Part shown: piece after piece, positions 44,780 to 54,027 of the stretch | Layout of the letters: each line of letters begins with the position of its first letter | How positions within the stretch are numbered: position 1 is the stretch's first letter | Assembly: GCF_003201865.1 (NCBI RefSeq) | Contig: NZ_QJJJ01000004.1 | Span: forward strand, 186,001 to 250,000 | Source: Methylobacterium sp. B4 | GTDB lineage: Bacteria > Pseudomonadota > Alphaproteobacteria > Rhizobiales > Beijerinckiaceae | Direction: 5' to 3' | DNA length: 64,000 bases | Notes under the pieces: generated by a model | Seen by the model: the letters and a program-made list of their open reading frames with translations, nothing else | The model's database searches: none | What the model was told of the DNA's origin: nothing | Program-made: the position numbers and the translations under genes

Positions 44780-45352
44780 GTGAACCGGGGGGACGGTGCT
44801 TTGGGGAGCGCGCAGCGCGAAGAGGATCTTGCGCGGCTGATCGAGACTGTGGCCGGCGGCGAGCGGGCCGCGCTCCGCGCCCTCTACGAGGCGACCGCCC
44901 CGAAACTTTTCGGGATCATCCTTCGTATCCTGCCGGATCGAAATGCGGCGGAAGACACGCTGCAGGAGGTGTTCGTGCGGATCTGGCAGCGGGCCGGCAG
45001 CTACGATCCGCGGGCCGGCGCGCCGCTCCCGTGGCTGATCGCCGTGGCGCGGCACCGGGCGATCGACCGCCTGCGCCAGGACAGAGCCTCACGCCTGACG
45101 CAGACCGAGGACGGCTGGCTGGAGCGCCTGGCCGACACGAAGGACGGCGAGGCGGATCTCGCCCGGCGCGACGCCCTCGACCATTGTCTGGACCGGATCG
45201 ACCCGCCCCAACGCCACTGCCTCGTTCTCGCCTATTGCGAGGGCTGGTCGCGCGAGGATCTCGCCGCGCGCTACGATCGCCCCGTCAACACGATCAAGAC
45301 CTGGCTGCGCCGGGGGCTGCTCAGCCTGCGCACCTGCCTGGAGGCGCCATGA
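44780..45352 (+). CDS. ECF sigma factor (SigK-like)
   Basis: A 190-residue sigma factor with region 2 (ALYEATAPKLFGIILRIL, EDTLQEVFVRIW) and region 4 (PQRHCLVLAYCEGWSREDLAARYDRPVNTIKTWLRR). Length and sequence fit the ECF group that includes SigK, which works with an RskA-type anti-sigma. GTG 44780 is the start. It overlaps the next gene by four bases (ATGA at 45349), so sigma and anti-sigma are made together. Confidence 0.92.
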   Translation: MNRGDGALGSAQREEDLARLIETVAGGERAALRALYEATAPKLFGIILRILPDRNAAEDTLQEVFVRIWQRAGSYDPRAGAPLPWLIAVARHRAIDRLRQDRASRLTQTEDGWLERLADTKDGEADLARRDALDHCLDRIDPPQRHCLVLAYCEGWSREDLAARYDRPVNTIKTWLRRGLLSLRTCLEAP

Positions 45353-46122
45353 GCGAGTCCGGCACGCCGCCCTTCTGGCACGAGGATCCCGACGGAGCCG
45401 CGGGCGAGTACGTTCTCGGCACCCTGCCGCCGGACGAGCGCGCGGCCTTCGCCCGCGCCCTGGAGCGGGAGGCCGACCTGCGCCGGGCCGTGGCGGCCTG
45501 GGAGGCGCGGCTCGTGCCGCTCGCCGCGGCCATGCCGGCCGTGACCCCGCGGCCCGACCTCTGGGCCGGGATCGATGCCAAGATCGATGCCAAGATCGAC
45601 ACCACGAGCGATTCCAGGCCGGTCGCGGAGGCGGTGCCGGCATCCGCCGGAGCGGACGACGGCGGCGACCAGATCATCCGGCTCGAACGGCGCATCGGCC
45701 GCTGGCGGATGGCCACGGGCGCGGCGACGGCGCTGGCGGCCGGGCTCGCCCTTTGGATCGCCGTCGCCCGTCCGCCTTCGCTCGACGCGCCGCCGCAATA
45801 CCTGGCGGTCGTGGATCGCGGCGGCGCCCTGCCCGCACTCATCGTCCGCGTCGACCTGAAGGCCGGCGTCGTGCAGGTGCGCAGCCTCGCGGCGGAGACC
45901 CCGCCCGATCGAAGCCTCGAACTCTGGTACATCAACGCCGGATCGGCTCCGCAATCCCTCGGCCTCGTCTCCGCCGAGACGGCGAGCCTGCCGATCCCGG
46001 CGGACCTGCGCCCGGGGACCGTGAGCACGACCTTCGCGGTCACGGTCGAGCCGCCGGGGGGGGCCCCCGAGGGCAAGCCGACCGGACCGGCGATCTATTC
46101 GGGCCGCCTGATCCGGGACTGA
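45349..46122 (+). CDS. Anti-sigma factor, RskA type
   Basis: A 257-residue protein with an N-terminal cytoplasmic zinc-less anti-sigma part (DGAAGEYVLGTLPPDERAAF), one membrane segment (ATGAATALAAGLALWIAVA near residue 125-143) and a periplasmic C-terminal domain of RskA (YLAVVDRGGALPALIVRVDLK, SLELWYINAGSAPQSLGLV). It should hold the ECF sigma at the membrane until a signal releases it. A short 15-base duplication codes AKIDAKID at residues 75-85. Confidence 0.88.
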   Translation: MSESGTPPFWHEDPDGAAGEYVLGTLPPDERAAFARALEREADLRRAVAAWEARLVPLAAAMPAVTPRPDLWAGIDAKIDAKIDTTSDSRPVAEAVPASAGADDGGDQIIRLERRIGRWRMATGAATALAAGLALWIAVARPPSLDAPPQYLAVVDRGGALPALIVRVDLKAGVVQVRSLAAETPPDRSLELWYINAGSAPQSLGLVSAETASLPIPADLRPGTVSTTFAVTVEPPGGAPEGKPTGPAIYSGRLIRD

Positions 46123-46155
46123 GCCCGGAGCTGAGACGGCCTCCGGGAAAACGGA

Positions 46156-46184
46156 CGCCTCCTTCCGCGGGGCGGAAGGAGGCG
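46156..46184. terminator. Hairpin between the anti-sigma and fasciclin genes
   Basis: CGCCTCCTTCCGC (46156-46168) pairs perfectly with GCGGAAGGAGGCG (46172-46184) around GGG. It sits between two converging genes, so it can stop both, though a U-run is lacking. Confidence 0.7.
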
Positions 46185-46236
46185 CGGGAAGGCTTGTCCG
46201 CTCGTGGGGCGGCCTCGCCGGCCGCCCCGCCGCGCC

Positions 46237-46800
46237 TTACGGCAACAGCACGCCGTTGACGACGTGGATCACGCCGTTGGACTGCATCACGTTGGCGACC
46301 GTCACCTTGGCCGTGTTGCCCTTGGTGTCCGTCACCATGACGGCCTTGCCCTTGGTCGTGACCGTGAGCGGCTCGCCCTGGACGGTCTTCAACGTGGCCT
46401 CGCCGCCGCCCTGGCGCACCGCCGCCATGAGCTGCTTGGCCGTGTAGACGCCCGGAACCACGTGATAGGTCAGGATGCCGGTGAGCTGGGCCTTGTTCTG
46501 CGGCTGCACCAGGGTCTCGACGGTGCCCGGCGGCAGCTTGCGGAAGGCGGCGTCGGTCGGCGCGAACACCGTGAAGGGGCCGGGACCGGACAGGGTGTCC
46601 ACGAGGCCGGCCGCCTTCACGGCGGCGACCAGCGTGGTGTGATCCTTCGAGTTGACCGCGTTCTCGACGATGGTCTTGCTCGCATACATCGGCGCGCCGC
46701 CCACCATCGGGTTCTTGGCGAGCGCGGGCCCCGCGGCGGCGGCGAGACCGAGGCCGACGGCGAAACGAACAAGCGTCTTGGAGAGAGGCGTCTTGGACAT
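46237..46800 (-). CDS. Secreted fasciclin (FAS1) domain protein
   Basis: A 187-residue protein with signal peptide (cut after ALA-KNP near 28) and one FAS1 domain: TIVENAVNSKDHTTLVAAVKAAGLVDTLSGPGPFTVFAPTDAAFRKLP, and TYHVVPGVYTA then NGVIHVVNGVLLP. FAS1 domains mediate adhesion or ligand binding. It converges with the ECF/anti-sigma pair, and in mycobacteria SigK-RskA controls the fasciclin proteins MPT70/MPT83, so this gene is the likely target. Confidence 0.93.
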   Translation of the reverse strand: MSKTPLSKTLVRFAVGLGLAAAAGPALAKNPMVGGAPMYASKTIVENAVNSKDHTTLVAAVKAAGLVDTLSGPGPFTVFAPTDAAFRKLPPGTVETLVQPQNKAQLTGILTYHVVPGVYTAKQLMAAVRQGGGEATLKTVQGEPLTVTTKGKAVMVTDTKGNTAKVTVANVMQSNGVIHVVNGVLLP

Positions 46801-46957
46801 GTTGGCTCCCTTGCGAAGCGCCCCACCGGGGGGCGTCGCGAACCTCTACGGAGGCTGGGCGCCGGGAAGTTTCAGTCGCGACGAGCGAATCTGCAAAAAA
46901 AGCGGCCCTCGCGAGCGGGGCTTGGCCGAACGCTCTCCACGCGCGGACGGGCTGCCT

Positions 46958-48967
46958 TCAGCGCGGGGCGGGCGTGAAGGGCGACTCCGGCAGCCCGTCG
47001 CGGCGCAGTGTGGCGGGGTCGAGCCCCAGCGGGACGCCTCGGTCGGCGGCGAAGCGGGCGAGCGCGCCGAGGTCGCCGGGTTCGGGCGCCGGGCCTTCGA
47101 GGCGGGTGTTGAACAGCAGGATCTGCCGGCCCGGATCGGCCTTCTCGTAGAGTTCGAGGGTCTCGCCGTCGATCACGAGGTTGTCCAGGATCTGGTTGTT
47201 GCGCGCGACCCCCGGTTCGTCGGAGAGCGCCTCGGCGAGCCGGGGATAGCGCATCCGCCAGGGCTCCGAATCGAGCGGGACGGCGGCGAAGGCGGCACGG
47301 AACTCCGAATCCGCCTCGGTGAGGGACGGCTTCATCCAGGTCAGGCCGCGGGAATCGAGGAGGATGGCCGGGCTCGACGAGACGAAGACGTTGCGGGTGA
47401 CGCTGTTGTCGTTGCCGCCGCCGATGAAGACCGGGCGCTGCACGCCGACGAACAGGTTGCGCCGGATGGTGAAGCCGCTCGCCATGTCGTCGAGATAGAC
47501 CCCCTTCACCTCCATGCCCGGCGCCGGGCGGATGTCGTGGATGTAGTTGTCCTCGATCACCGAGCCCCGGGCGGTGAAGTCGCGCCCGGCATAGATCGCG
47601 CCGGTATCGCTCAGTCCGTAGATGAGGCGCGCGACCTCGTTGCGGCGGAAGACGTGGTCGTTGCCGCGCAGATACACCGCGTAGCCGATCGCGTCGGTGA
47701 ACAGGTTGCCGCTGACCTCCGCGCCGACGCCGTCGAGATCGACCGCCGCGTTCTGGGTGCGGGTCAGCCGGGCGAAGCGGGTGAAGCGGCAATCGCGCAC
47801 GAAGAGGTCGCCGCGCCGGAGCGTGGCGCGGTCGCCGCCGACGAGGCGGATCCCCGCCGCGCCGATATCGTGGATCGTGCTGGCCGAGACACCGCCCCCG
47901 GTCACGCCCTCGAACACGGCGGCGCGCCCGGCCGCCCAGGCCAGTTCGCTGCTCCGGATCTCGACATCCGCCCCGCCGCGCACGACGATCAGGTCGCCGC
48001 GGGCGCGCTCGAACCGCAGCCGCTCGATGCGCAGGTTCCGCGCGTCTTCGGCGAGGATCAGCGTCTCGGCGAGCCCGGCCTCCAACTCGGGCGCGTCGGC
48101 CGCGGGCCAAGCCAGCAGCAGCCCGCTGTCCCGGTCGCGCCACCACTCGCCCGGTTCGTCCAATTCGCCGAGCAGGTGGACCAGCCGGACCCGGGCGCCC
48201 GGCAGGATGCCCTCGTAGGGCATCGTCGCCAGCTCGAACCGGCGGCCGCGCGCCTCGACGCCCGCGAGCGGAATCGTCTCCTCGAGCCAGTCCCAGCGCC
48301 AGAAGCCCTCCGCCCACAGCTCCGTCTCGACCTTGGGGTCCGGCAGGCGGGAGGGCCCGTCCTTGAGCGTGAAGAGCGGACGAGCGCCCGGCTCGGCCTT
48401 GCCCGTCGCGGCGTAGCCGGAATTCGGCCACTGCGCCGGCCGCAGGGCGCCGCGGCGATCGAAGATCTCGGTGATCCGGGGGGCCGCGTCGCGCAGGCGG
48501 CGCGGCTCGCGGAAAGCGGGTTCCCGGCGCAGGCTCTCGGGCAGGCGGTAGGCGCGCACCGCCGCGCGGGCCGCCTCGGGCAGGCGCGCCTGCAGCGGCG
48601 CGGGCAGCGGCACCTGCGGGAGCGGCACGCTGCCGACGAGGCGGCTCGTCCCGTCCGGCGCCCCGCGCAGGGTCAGCGCCGCACCGGCACCCGCATGTTC
48701 GGGACCGATCCGCACGGCGGCCGCGACCCGGTGGGTGCCGGGCTCCAGTTCCACCACGACGGGCCGGGTCTCGCCCTGCCGCCGGAGGGCCGCGACGCGG
48801 GCCAGCGCCTGCGGCAGGTCCGCGAAGCGATCCTTGCCGCCCGCATTCGCCCCGGTGGGGGCGACCCGCAGCAGCACGGGTGGTTCCGCACGCACATCCG
48901 GGGTCGCGACGAGGGCGAGCAGGCCGACGAGGATCGCGGCCCCGGCCCGCGCGCGGTGGAACCTCAC
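46958..48967 (-). CDS. Secreted right-handed beta-helix protein (possible polysaccharide lyase)
   Basis: A 669-residue protein with signal peptide (RAGAAILVGLLALVATPDVRA). The first 320 residues contain a beta-sandwich-like part (EPPVLLRVAPTGANAGGKDRFADLPQALARVAALRRQ), the rest the regular strands of a right-handed beta helix (DLFVRDCRFTRFARLTRTQNAAVDLDGVGAEVSGNLFTDAIGY, NDHVFRRNEVARLIYG, GFTIRRNLFVGVQRPVFIGGGNDNSV). Such proteins cut or modify glycans. It shares a four-base overlap (GTGA) with the Wzc-like gene, so it is part of exopolysaccharide handling. Confidence 0.83.
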   Translation of the reverse strand: MRFHRARAGAAILVGLLALVATPDVRAEPPVLLRVAPTGANAGGKDRFADLPQALARVAALRRQGETRPVVVELEPGTHRVAAAVRIGPEHAGAGAALTLRGAPDGTSRLVGSVPLPQVPLPAPLQARLPEAARAAVRAYRLPESLRREPAFREPRRLRDAAPRITEIFDRRGALRPAQWPNSGYAATGKAEPGARPLFTLKDGPSRLPDPKVETELWAEGFWRWDWLEETIPLAGVEARGRRFELATMPYEGILPGARVRLVHLLGELDEPGEWWRDRDSGLLLAWPAADAPELEAGLAETLILAEDARNLRIERLRFERARGDLIVVRGGADVEIRSSELAWAAGRAAVFEGVTGGGVSASTIHDIGAAGIRLVGGDRATLRRGDLFVRDCRFTRFARLTRTQNAAVDLDGVGAEVSGNLFTDAIGYAVYLRGNDHVFRRNEVARLIYGLSDTGAIYAGRDFTARGSVIEDNYIHDIRPAPGMEVKGVYLDDMASGFTIRRNLFVGVQRPVFIGGGNDNSVTRNVFVSSSPAILLDSRGLTWMKPSLTEADSEFRAAFAAVPLDSEPWRMRYPRLAEALSDEPGVARNNQILDNLVIDGETLELYEKADPGRQILLFNTRLEGPAPEPGDLGALARFAADRGVPLGLDPATLRRDGLPESPFTPAPR

Positions 48968-51105
48968 GCTTCGGCCTTGGCGTCGGTCATGACGAGGTGG
49001 ACCCGCGACTCGCGCCCGATGGCGTCGAGCGCGCGCTTCACCTGCGCGAGGCTGCTGCGGGTCGCGCTCGCCGTCAGCAGCAGCGCGGGGAAGCGGTGGT
49101 CCTGCGCGAGGCGCTCGGCGGCGATGTCGGCGCCGATGACGCCGATATCGACGAAGACCGTGTCGAAGGCGGTGGCGGCCGTCACGATCGCGCCCGCATA
49201 GGCTGCGGTGCCGAGGCGCAGGGCCGCGCCGTCGAAGGGAAGCACCTTGTAGCCGCCCGCCCCTTCCACCAGCGCGTCGGCAAAGCCGCTCTGGCTTCGC
49301 AGCACGTCGGCGACGCCGCGCTTGGCCTTCGCCCGCAGATCGCCCGAGAGAAGGGCTTCGGGATCGGCATCGACGAGGAGCACCCGCTGGCCGTCCAGGG
49401 TGGCCGAGGCGGCGAGGCTGCGCGCCAGCTCCGCCTTGCCGGCCCGGTCGTCGGCCGAGGTGATGAGCACGATGGTCGGCCGCGTGGAGCCGAAATCGCG
49501 CTGGAGGCGGCTGCCGAGGCGGGCCACGGCCACGTCGTAGGCGGTGTCGTGCGCGGCCTCGCTCCCGGCGCGCAGCGCGCCGCCGACGGCCGCAGCCGCC
49601 TTGCCCCTGGCCCGCTCGGGCAGGGCGGCGATCACCGGCAAACCCGCGGCCTGCTGGAGCCGCCGGGCCGAGCCGATCCGGCCGGCGGCCGGCACCGCGA
49701 GCAGAGCGAGCATCACGCCGAGGCCGAGCCCGGCCGCGAGGGCGGCGCCGAAGATTACCGGAATCGGCGGTCCGAGGCGGCGCGCCGGCAGCGAGGCGGG
49801 CGAGATGATGCGCGAGGACGAGGTGTCGAGGCGCTGCTGCTCCTGAAGCTCGCGGGCGCGCACCAGGAAGGATTCGTAGACGGCGCGGCTCGCCTCGACC
49901 TGACGCTCCAGCTCGCGCAGACGCACGAAGCTCTTGTCGACGGAGAGCGCTTCCTTCTTGCGACTCTCCAGGGTGGCGGCGAGCGAGGCCTCGTTGGCCT
50001 GCGCCGACTTGTAGTCGTTGCGGGCGGCGGCCGCGATCCGCCGGATCTCGGCCTCGATCTGGCTGCGCAGGCTCTGGACCTGAAGCTCGCTGGTGCGCAG
50101 GGTCGGATGGCGGGGACCGAGATTGGCCACCGTGTCGGCCCGGGCGGATTCCACTTGCGCGAGCTGCGAGCGGAGCTGCGCGATCGTCGCCGACTGCACC
50201 ACCTCGGTCACCGAGTTGAGATCGACCCGGCCGTTCGCCAGCGCCTCGATCTGGGCGAGGCGTCCGCGCAGTTCGCCGGCCCGGGCCCGCGCGGCGCCGA
50301 GCTGCTGGTTGAGCTGGGTCAGCGCCTGCTCGCTGACGAGCTGGCCGCGGGTGCCGACGAGGTTGTTGGCGGCGCGGAACTGCTGCGCCTTGTCCTCCGC
50401 CTGACGCAGGTTGTCCTGCAACTCGCCCAGCCGGCCCGAGAGGGCCGCGCCGGCCTTCCGGGTGATCTGCGCCTGAGCCTCGGAGACGGTGGCGAGGTAG
50501 GTCTCGGCGATGGCCTGGGAGAGGTCGGCGGCCTTCTGGCGGCTCTCGCTGGTGACGGAGAGTTCGACCACGAAGCTGCGCTCCAGGCGGCGGGCGCCGG
50601 CGCGGTCGCGCAGCATGCGCAGGGCCGTCAGCTTGTCGTCCGACGCGCCGCCGCCGGAAGCGCCGAGCAGGGAGGAGAGACGGCCCTTCAGGGTGTCGAG
50701 GAAGGAGCCGGGCTGCACGAATTCGGGATCGTGGTCGAGGCCGAACCGGTCCACGACCTTTCGCAGGACATCATCGGAGATCAGCACGCGGATCTGGCTG
50801 TCGACGAGCAGCAGGCTGGCGTCGCTCGCCTGATCGGAGGGCGTCACGCCGTCCTTGACGACCTGGATGCCGCGCGGGTCGATCAGGATCTGCGTCACGG
50901 CGGCGTAGCGCGGAGGCACGAGGACGAGCCAGGCCGCGGCCGCCGCCACGAGCAGGATGGCCGGGGCGAGCACGAGCGGCCAGCGCGGGCGCAGGACCCG
51001 CAGCACTTCCCGCGGATCAAGGAACCACGGCTCGGGCGTCACGTCGGACTTGCTCGGTCCGGTGCCGACGAAGATCCTCGAAGGCATCCGTTCGACCATC
51101 GACAT
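48964..51105 (-). CDS. Polysaccharide co-polymerase (Wzc/ExoP-like) with degenerate kinase domain
   Basis: A 713-residue inner membrane protein. It has an N-terminal membrane helix (VLAPAILLVAAAAAWLVLVPP), a Wzz domain (RYAAVTQILIDPRG), a long coiled-coil region (about 180-420), a second membrane helix (GPPIPVIFGAALAAGLGLGVMLALL) and a C-terminal P-loop-like domain. In that domain the Walker A is SADDRAGKAELARSL, without the usual GKS/T, and the Tyr-rich tail is missing. It thus resembles a chain-length regulator without active tyrosine kinase. ATG 51105 is the start. Confidence 0.85.
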   Translation of the reverse strand: MSMVERMPSRIFVGTGPSKSDVTPEPWFLDPREVLRVLRPRWPLVLAPAILLVAAAAAWLVLVPPRYAAVTQILIDPRGIQVVKDGVTPSDQASDASLLLVDSQIRVLISDDVLRKVVDRFGLDHDPEFVQPGSFLDTLKGRLSSLLGASGGGASDDKLTALRMLRDRAGARRLERSFVVELSVTSESRQKAADLSQAIAETYLATVSEAQAQITRKAGAALSGRLGELQDNLRQAEDKAQQFRAANNLVGTRGQLVSEQALTQLNQQLGAARARAGELRGRLAQIEALANGRVDLNSVTEVVQSATIAQLRSQLAQVESARADTVANLGPRHPTLRTSELQVQSLRSQIEAEIRRIAAAARNDYKSAQANEASLAATLESRKKEALSVDKSFVRLRELERQVEASRAVYESFLVRARELQEQQRLDTSSSRIISPASLPARRLGPPIPVIFGAALAAGLGLGVMLALLAVPAAGRIGSARRLQQAAGLPVIAALPERARGKAAAAVGGALRAGSEAAHDTAYDVAVARLGSRLQRDFGSTRPTIVLITSADDRAGKAELARSLAASATLDGQRVLLVDADPEALLSGDLRAKAKRGVADVLRSQSGFADALVEGAGGYKVLPFDGAALRLGTAAYAGAIVTAATAFDTVFVDIGVIGADIAAERLAQDHRFPALLLTASATRSSLAQVKRALDAIGRESRVHLVMTDAKAEA

Positions 51106-51260
51106 CGCAGGTCTCTCGACAAAGGGTTACGGCGGGCGCTGCCGGTCCGCCGCGATCGATCCGAGAGGGATGTGCCGTCCCGGAACGGCGCGTCCGGAGC
51201 GTGATCCTTCCCGTTTCGGGACATCGGCGGCGGGCCGAATGGTGGTTCGGGCCACACGCT

Positions 51261-52655
51261 TCAAGACGCGCGCCAAGCCGGGGACGGGCGCGCGCGCAAC
51301 GCGGCCTCGACCGGCAGCGCAGCACCCGCGCCCGCCCGTTCACGGCCCGGCGCCTCCGCTCGCAGCGCGCCGATGCGGGCATAGGCCAGCATCGCCACGA
51401 AGGACAGGACGTGGAGGTTCCAGTCCTGGAAGATGCCCGGCGTCGTCATCCCGTTGAGGATGATGAAGAACACGCAGGTCGCGACGAAGCGGCGCCCGGC
51501 CTTGTCGAGCTTGAGCCCCCATTGCACGGCGCTCGCCAGCACGAGCGCGCCGAAGCCGAGCCCGATCAGGCCCGTGCCCGCCCAGGCGCTCAGCAGCATG
51601 TTGTGCGAGCTCTGGATGGCCATGCCGTCCTTGCCCAGGGTGTCGGTGTAGAAGGCCGGCGGCACGAGGAGCTGGATGAACCGGTCCGCCGCGGAGAAGC
51701 CCGAGCCGACCATGTGGTCTTTGGTTCCCTCGATGAAGATCGGCCAGAAGGTGCCCCGCCCGGTGGCGCCGGCCAATTCCTCCGCCGGCTTCTGCAGGAC
51801 GAGCGAGAGAAGATCGAGCAGGGCCGGGAAGGCGGACAGGCCCAGCATCAGCACAACGAACAGCGCGTAGACGAGGGCGAAGGCGACGTAGCCGAGGATG
51901 CGCACCCGGCGGTTTCGGCTCGCCACCATCAGGGCGGGCGCCGCCGCGACGAGCGAGCCGGTGCTGGAGGCCGAGCCCGCGATGACGAAGCCGACGAGGG
52001 CGAGGAGCAGATGCGCGCGCCGATGCCGGATGCGATCGTCGAAGATCACGAGGAAGGCGTAGGTGGCGCAGAGATGGGGCACGATGTTGTGCTTGGCCGC
52101 CGAGAACACGATCCCGCTCGCGAAATTCCCCAGCATGATCGGCGCGACCGCCACGAGCCAGGCGATCGTGAACAGCGCGAACAGCCCGGCCAGCCGCCGC
52201 TCGATGTCCTCCCGGTCGAAGATCAGGATCACCGCGAGGTAGAAGATCGTCAGCTCGACCGAGCGGTAGGCCGTGTACATCGGCACGATCGACCAAGCGG
52301 TGCTGGCGATGTTCACGCCGATCATCAGCGTGAACGGCAGGTAGGGCATCGAGAACGGCACCAGCAGGATGCGCCGGTCCACCGCGATCCGCAGGGCGAG
52401 ATAGAGTCCCATCAGCCCCGTCATGACGAGGGTGACGATGTTGGAGGCGCTCAGCCCCTCCTCCAGCACGGCGTTGCCGTCCTCGCGCGGCACGTTGAAG
52501 ACGAGCGGCATCAGCGCGAAGGCCGCGACCAGGACGATGGGGACGGTGATGGGCGCGTTCAGCGGCCCCGTCTCCGTCGCGAGGTTGTGGCGCGCCAGCG
52601 GGTAGAGCAGCACGAACCAGATCACGACGGCCGCGGCCACGAGGAGGCTGAGCAT
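51261..52655 (-). CDS. O-antigen ligase / polymerase-like membrane protein
   Basis: A 464-residue polytopic protein with about 11 helices and a large periplasmic loop with the family block ATGRGTFWPIFIEGTKDHMVGSGFSAADRF, matching the Wzy_C domain of WaaL/Wzy. It should join polysaccharide chains to lipid A or polymerise repeats. ATG 52655 is preferred to 52745, which adds a basic leader. Same strand as the Wzc-like gene, 155 bases upstream of it. Confidence 0.8.
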   Translation of the reverse strand: MLSLLVAAAVVIWFVLLYPLARHNLATETGPLNAPITVPIVLVAAFALMPLVFNVPREDGNAVLEEGLSASNIVTLVMTGLMGLYLALRIAVDRRILLVPFSMPYLPFTLMIGVNIASTAWSIVPMYTAYRSVELTIFYLAVILIFDREDIERRLAGLFALFTIAWLVAVAPIMLGNFASGIVFSAAKHNIVPHLCATYAFLVIFDDRIRHRRAHLLLALVGFVIAGSASSTGSLVAAAPALMVASRNRRVRILGYVAFALVYALFVVLMLGLSAFPALLDLLSLVLQKPAEELAGATGRGTFWPIFIEGTKDHMVGSGFSAADRFIQLLVPPAFYTDTLGKDGMAIQSSHNMLLSAWAGTGLIGLGFGALVLASAVQWGLKLDKAGRRFVATCVFFIILNGMTTPGIFQDWNLHVLSFVAMLAYARIGALRAEAPGRERAGAGAALPVEAALRARPSPAWRAS

Positions 52656-52879
52656 TCCGGCGGGTTCCTTGAGGTGATCCCTCAGCCTTCGTTGAACGGG
52701 AAAGGAGCCGATCTGGAACCGCGCCGATCCCGCGCGGTCCAACACTCCGTGAAATCTTGGTTTATGGCGCCTTTCAGGCTCCGGAGCCGCGCTGCACCGG
52801 ATTTTCCGCCGGCACGGCCCGAGCTGTTGTTATGCCGCACCCTCCCGCGGGCGGGCGGCTCTTCGTCCGGCGACCGGGA

Positions 52880-53827
52880 TCAGGTGCCGAACAGCACGAC
52901 CTCGGTATAGGCGAGGTCCCCGGTCGGCGGCGGGTTGGGGCCGCGGGCGTATTTCGGAGCGCGACCCTCGAAATAGTGTCCGGCGAGGCCCGGCAGCCGG
53001 CCCACCGCGTCGAGCACGAACCATGGCATGGCGTGGCGCGTCAGCAGATGCCGGCCGATCGCGCCGAGGAAGGCGGGCAGGTCGAGGTCGGTCGAGCGGT
53101 AGACGAGCTGGAGGCAGGGCAGGCGCGGCCAGCGTTCCGAGCCCGCCCGGAGCTTCAGCCCGCGGCGCTGGAAGACCAGCGCGCCGGCCTTCCTGCCGTC
53201 CGAGCAGACGAGCCCGATGCAGCCGTAGGCGACGTGGTCGGCCACCAGCCGCGCCTCCGGCTCGGGCAGCAGGCGCAGGCCCTCGGCATCGGCCGTGCGC
53301 ACCCGGCGGCCCCAACCGGGGGAGCCCAGCATCGGCAGCACGAGCATCTGGCCCGAGCAGACCGGCTTGAAGCCCCGCGCCCGATGCATCTTCCAGGTCT
53401 GCGGGGCGGGCGAGACGTTGGTGTAGGTCACCCGCCGGTCGCGCATGGCGAAGCCGTCGAGCAGGGTGCCAAGCGCACGAAATTCCGGCAGCACGTACCA
53501 GCTCGACAGGTTGCAGCGCAGATGCGTGCCGGCCTCGTCCGTCACGACGCGGTAGAGGGCGAGCAGCACGCCGACGATGACCCCGTCCCGATCCAGCACG
53601 TAGCCGTAGCGCGGCACGTCGTCGGGGAGCGGTTGGGTGCGGTGGCGCTCCAGGCCCGTCCGCCAATAGGCCTCCGAGCGGTCCGGGAAGCCGATCCGCA
53701 GGAGCCGCACCACGGTGCCGAGGTCGTCCTCCTCGATCACCCGGCAGCGGACCTTCGGCCGGGCCGCTCCGGTCTCCACGACCGCGACGGGCGGACCGTC
53801 CTCCACGCCAGCCTGCAACCCGTTCAT
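52880..53827 (-). CDS. GNAT-like N-acyltransferase
   Basis: A 315-residue soluble protein. The first 150 residues show a GNAT pattern (VIEEDDLGTVVRLLRIGFPDRSEAYW, VPRYGYVLDRDGVIVGVLLAL, LSSWYVLPEFRALGTLLDGF). The second half is not recognised (KMHRARGFKPVCSGQM). It may acylate a sugar or lipid of the polysaccharide. ATG 53827 gives the domain at the N-terminus. Followed by the ligase gene on the same strand. Confidence 0.72.
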   Translation of the reverse strand: MNGLQAGVEDGPPVAVVETGAARPKVRCRVIEEDDLGTVVRLLRIGFPDRSEAYWRTGLERHRTQPLPDDVPRYGYVLDRDGVIVGVLLALYRVVTDEAGTHLRCNLSSWYVLPEFRALGTLLDGFAMRDRRVTYTNVSPAPQTWKMHRARGFKPVCSGQMLVLPMLGSPGWGRRVRTADAEGLRLLPEPEARLVADHVAYGCIGLVCSDGRKAGALVFQRRGLKLRAGSERWPRLPCLQLVYRSTDLDLPAFLGAIGRHLLTRHAMPWFVLDAVGRLPGLAGHYFEGRAPKYARGPNPPPTGDLAYTEVVLFGT

Positions 53828-54027
53828 CGAAGCCCCCTTCGGCCTGCCCCGCCTTCTGCCGCCGGCGACGAGCATCGCGGCGGCGGGCGGACCCTGTGCC
53901 GTCCCCATTCGGGACGCGGTCGTGAGAAGTGCGAGAACGGTGCCGGGCGGCGCGTGCCGGATCGGCACTCGCCAGATCGGCGCTTGCCCCTCGCTCGAAG
54001 GCCCTCTCCGGCCTTCCGCCGACGGTC

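Noticed and set aside
48964..51105. Active bacterial tyrosine kinase
   Set aside because: Walker A lacks GKS/T and no Tyr cluster is present at the C-terminus.
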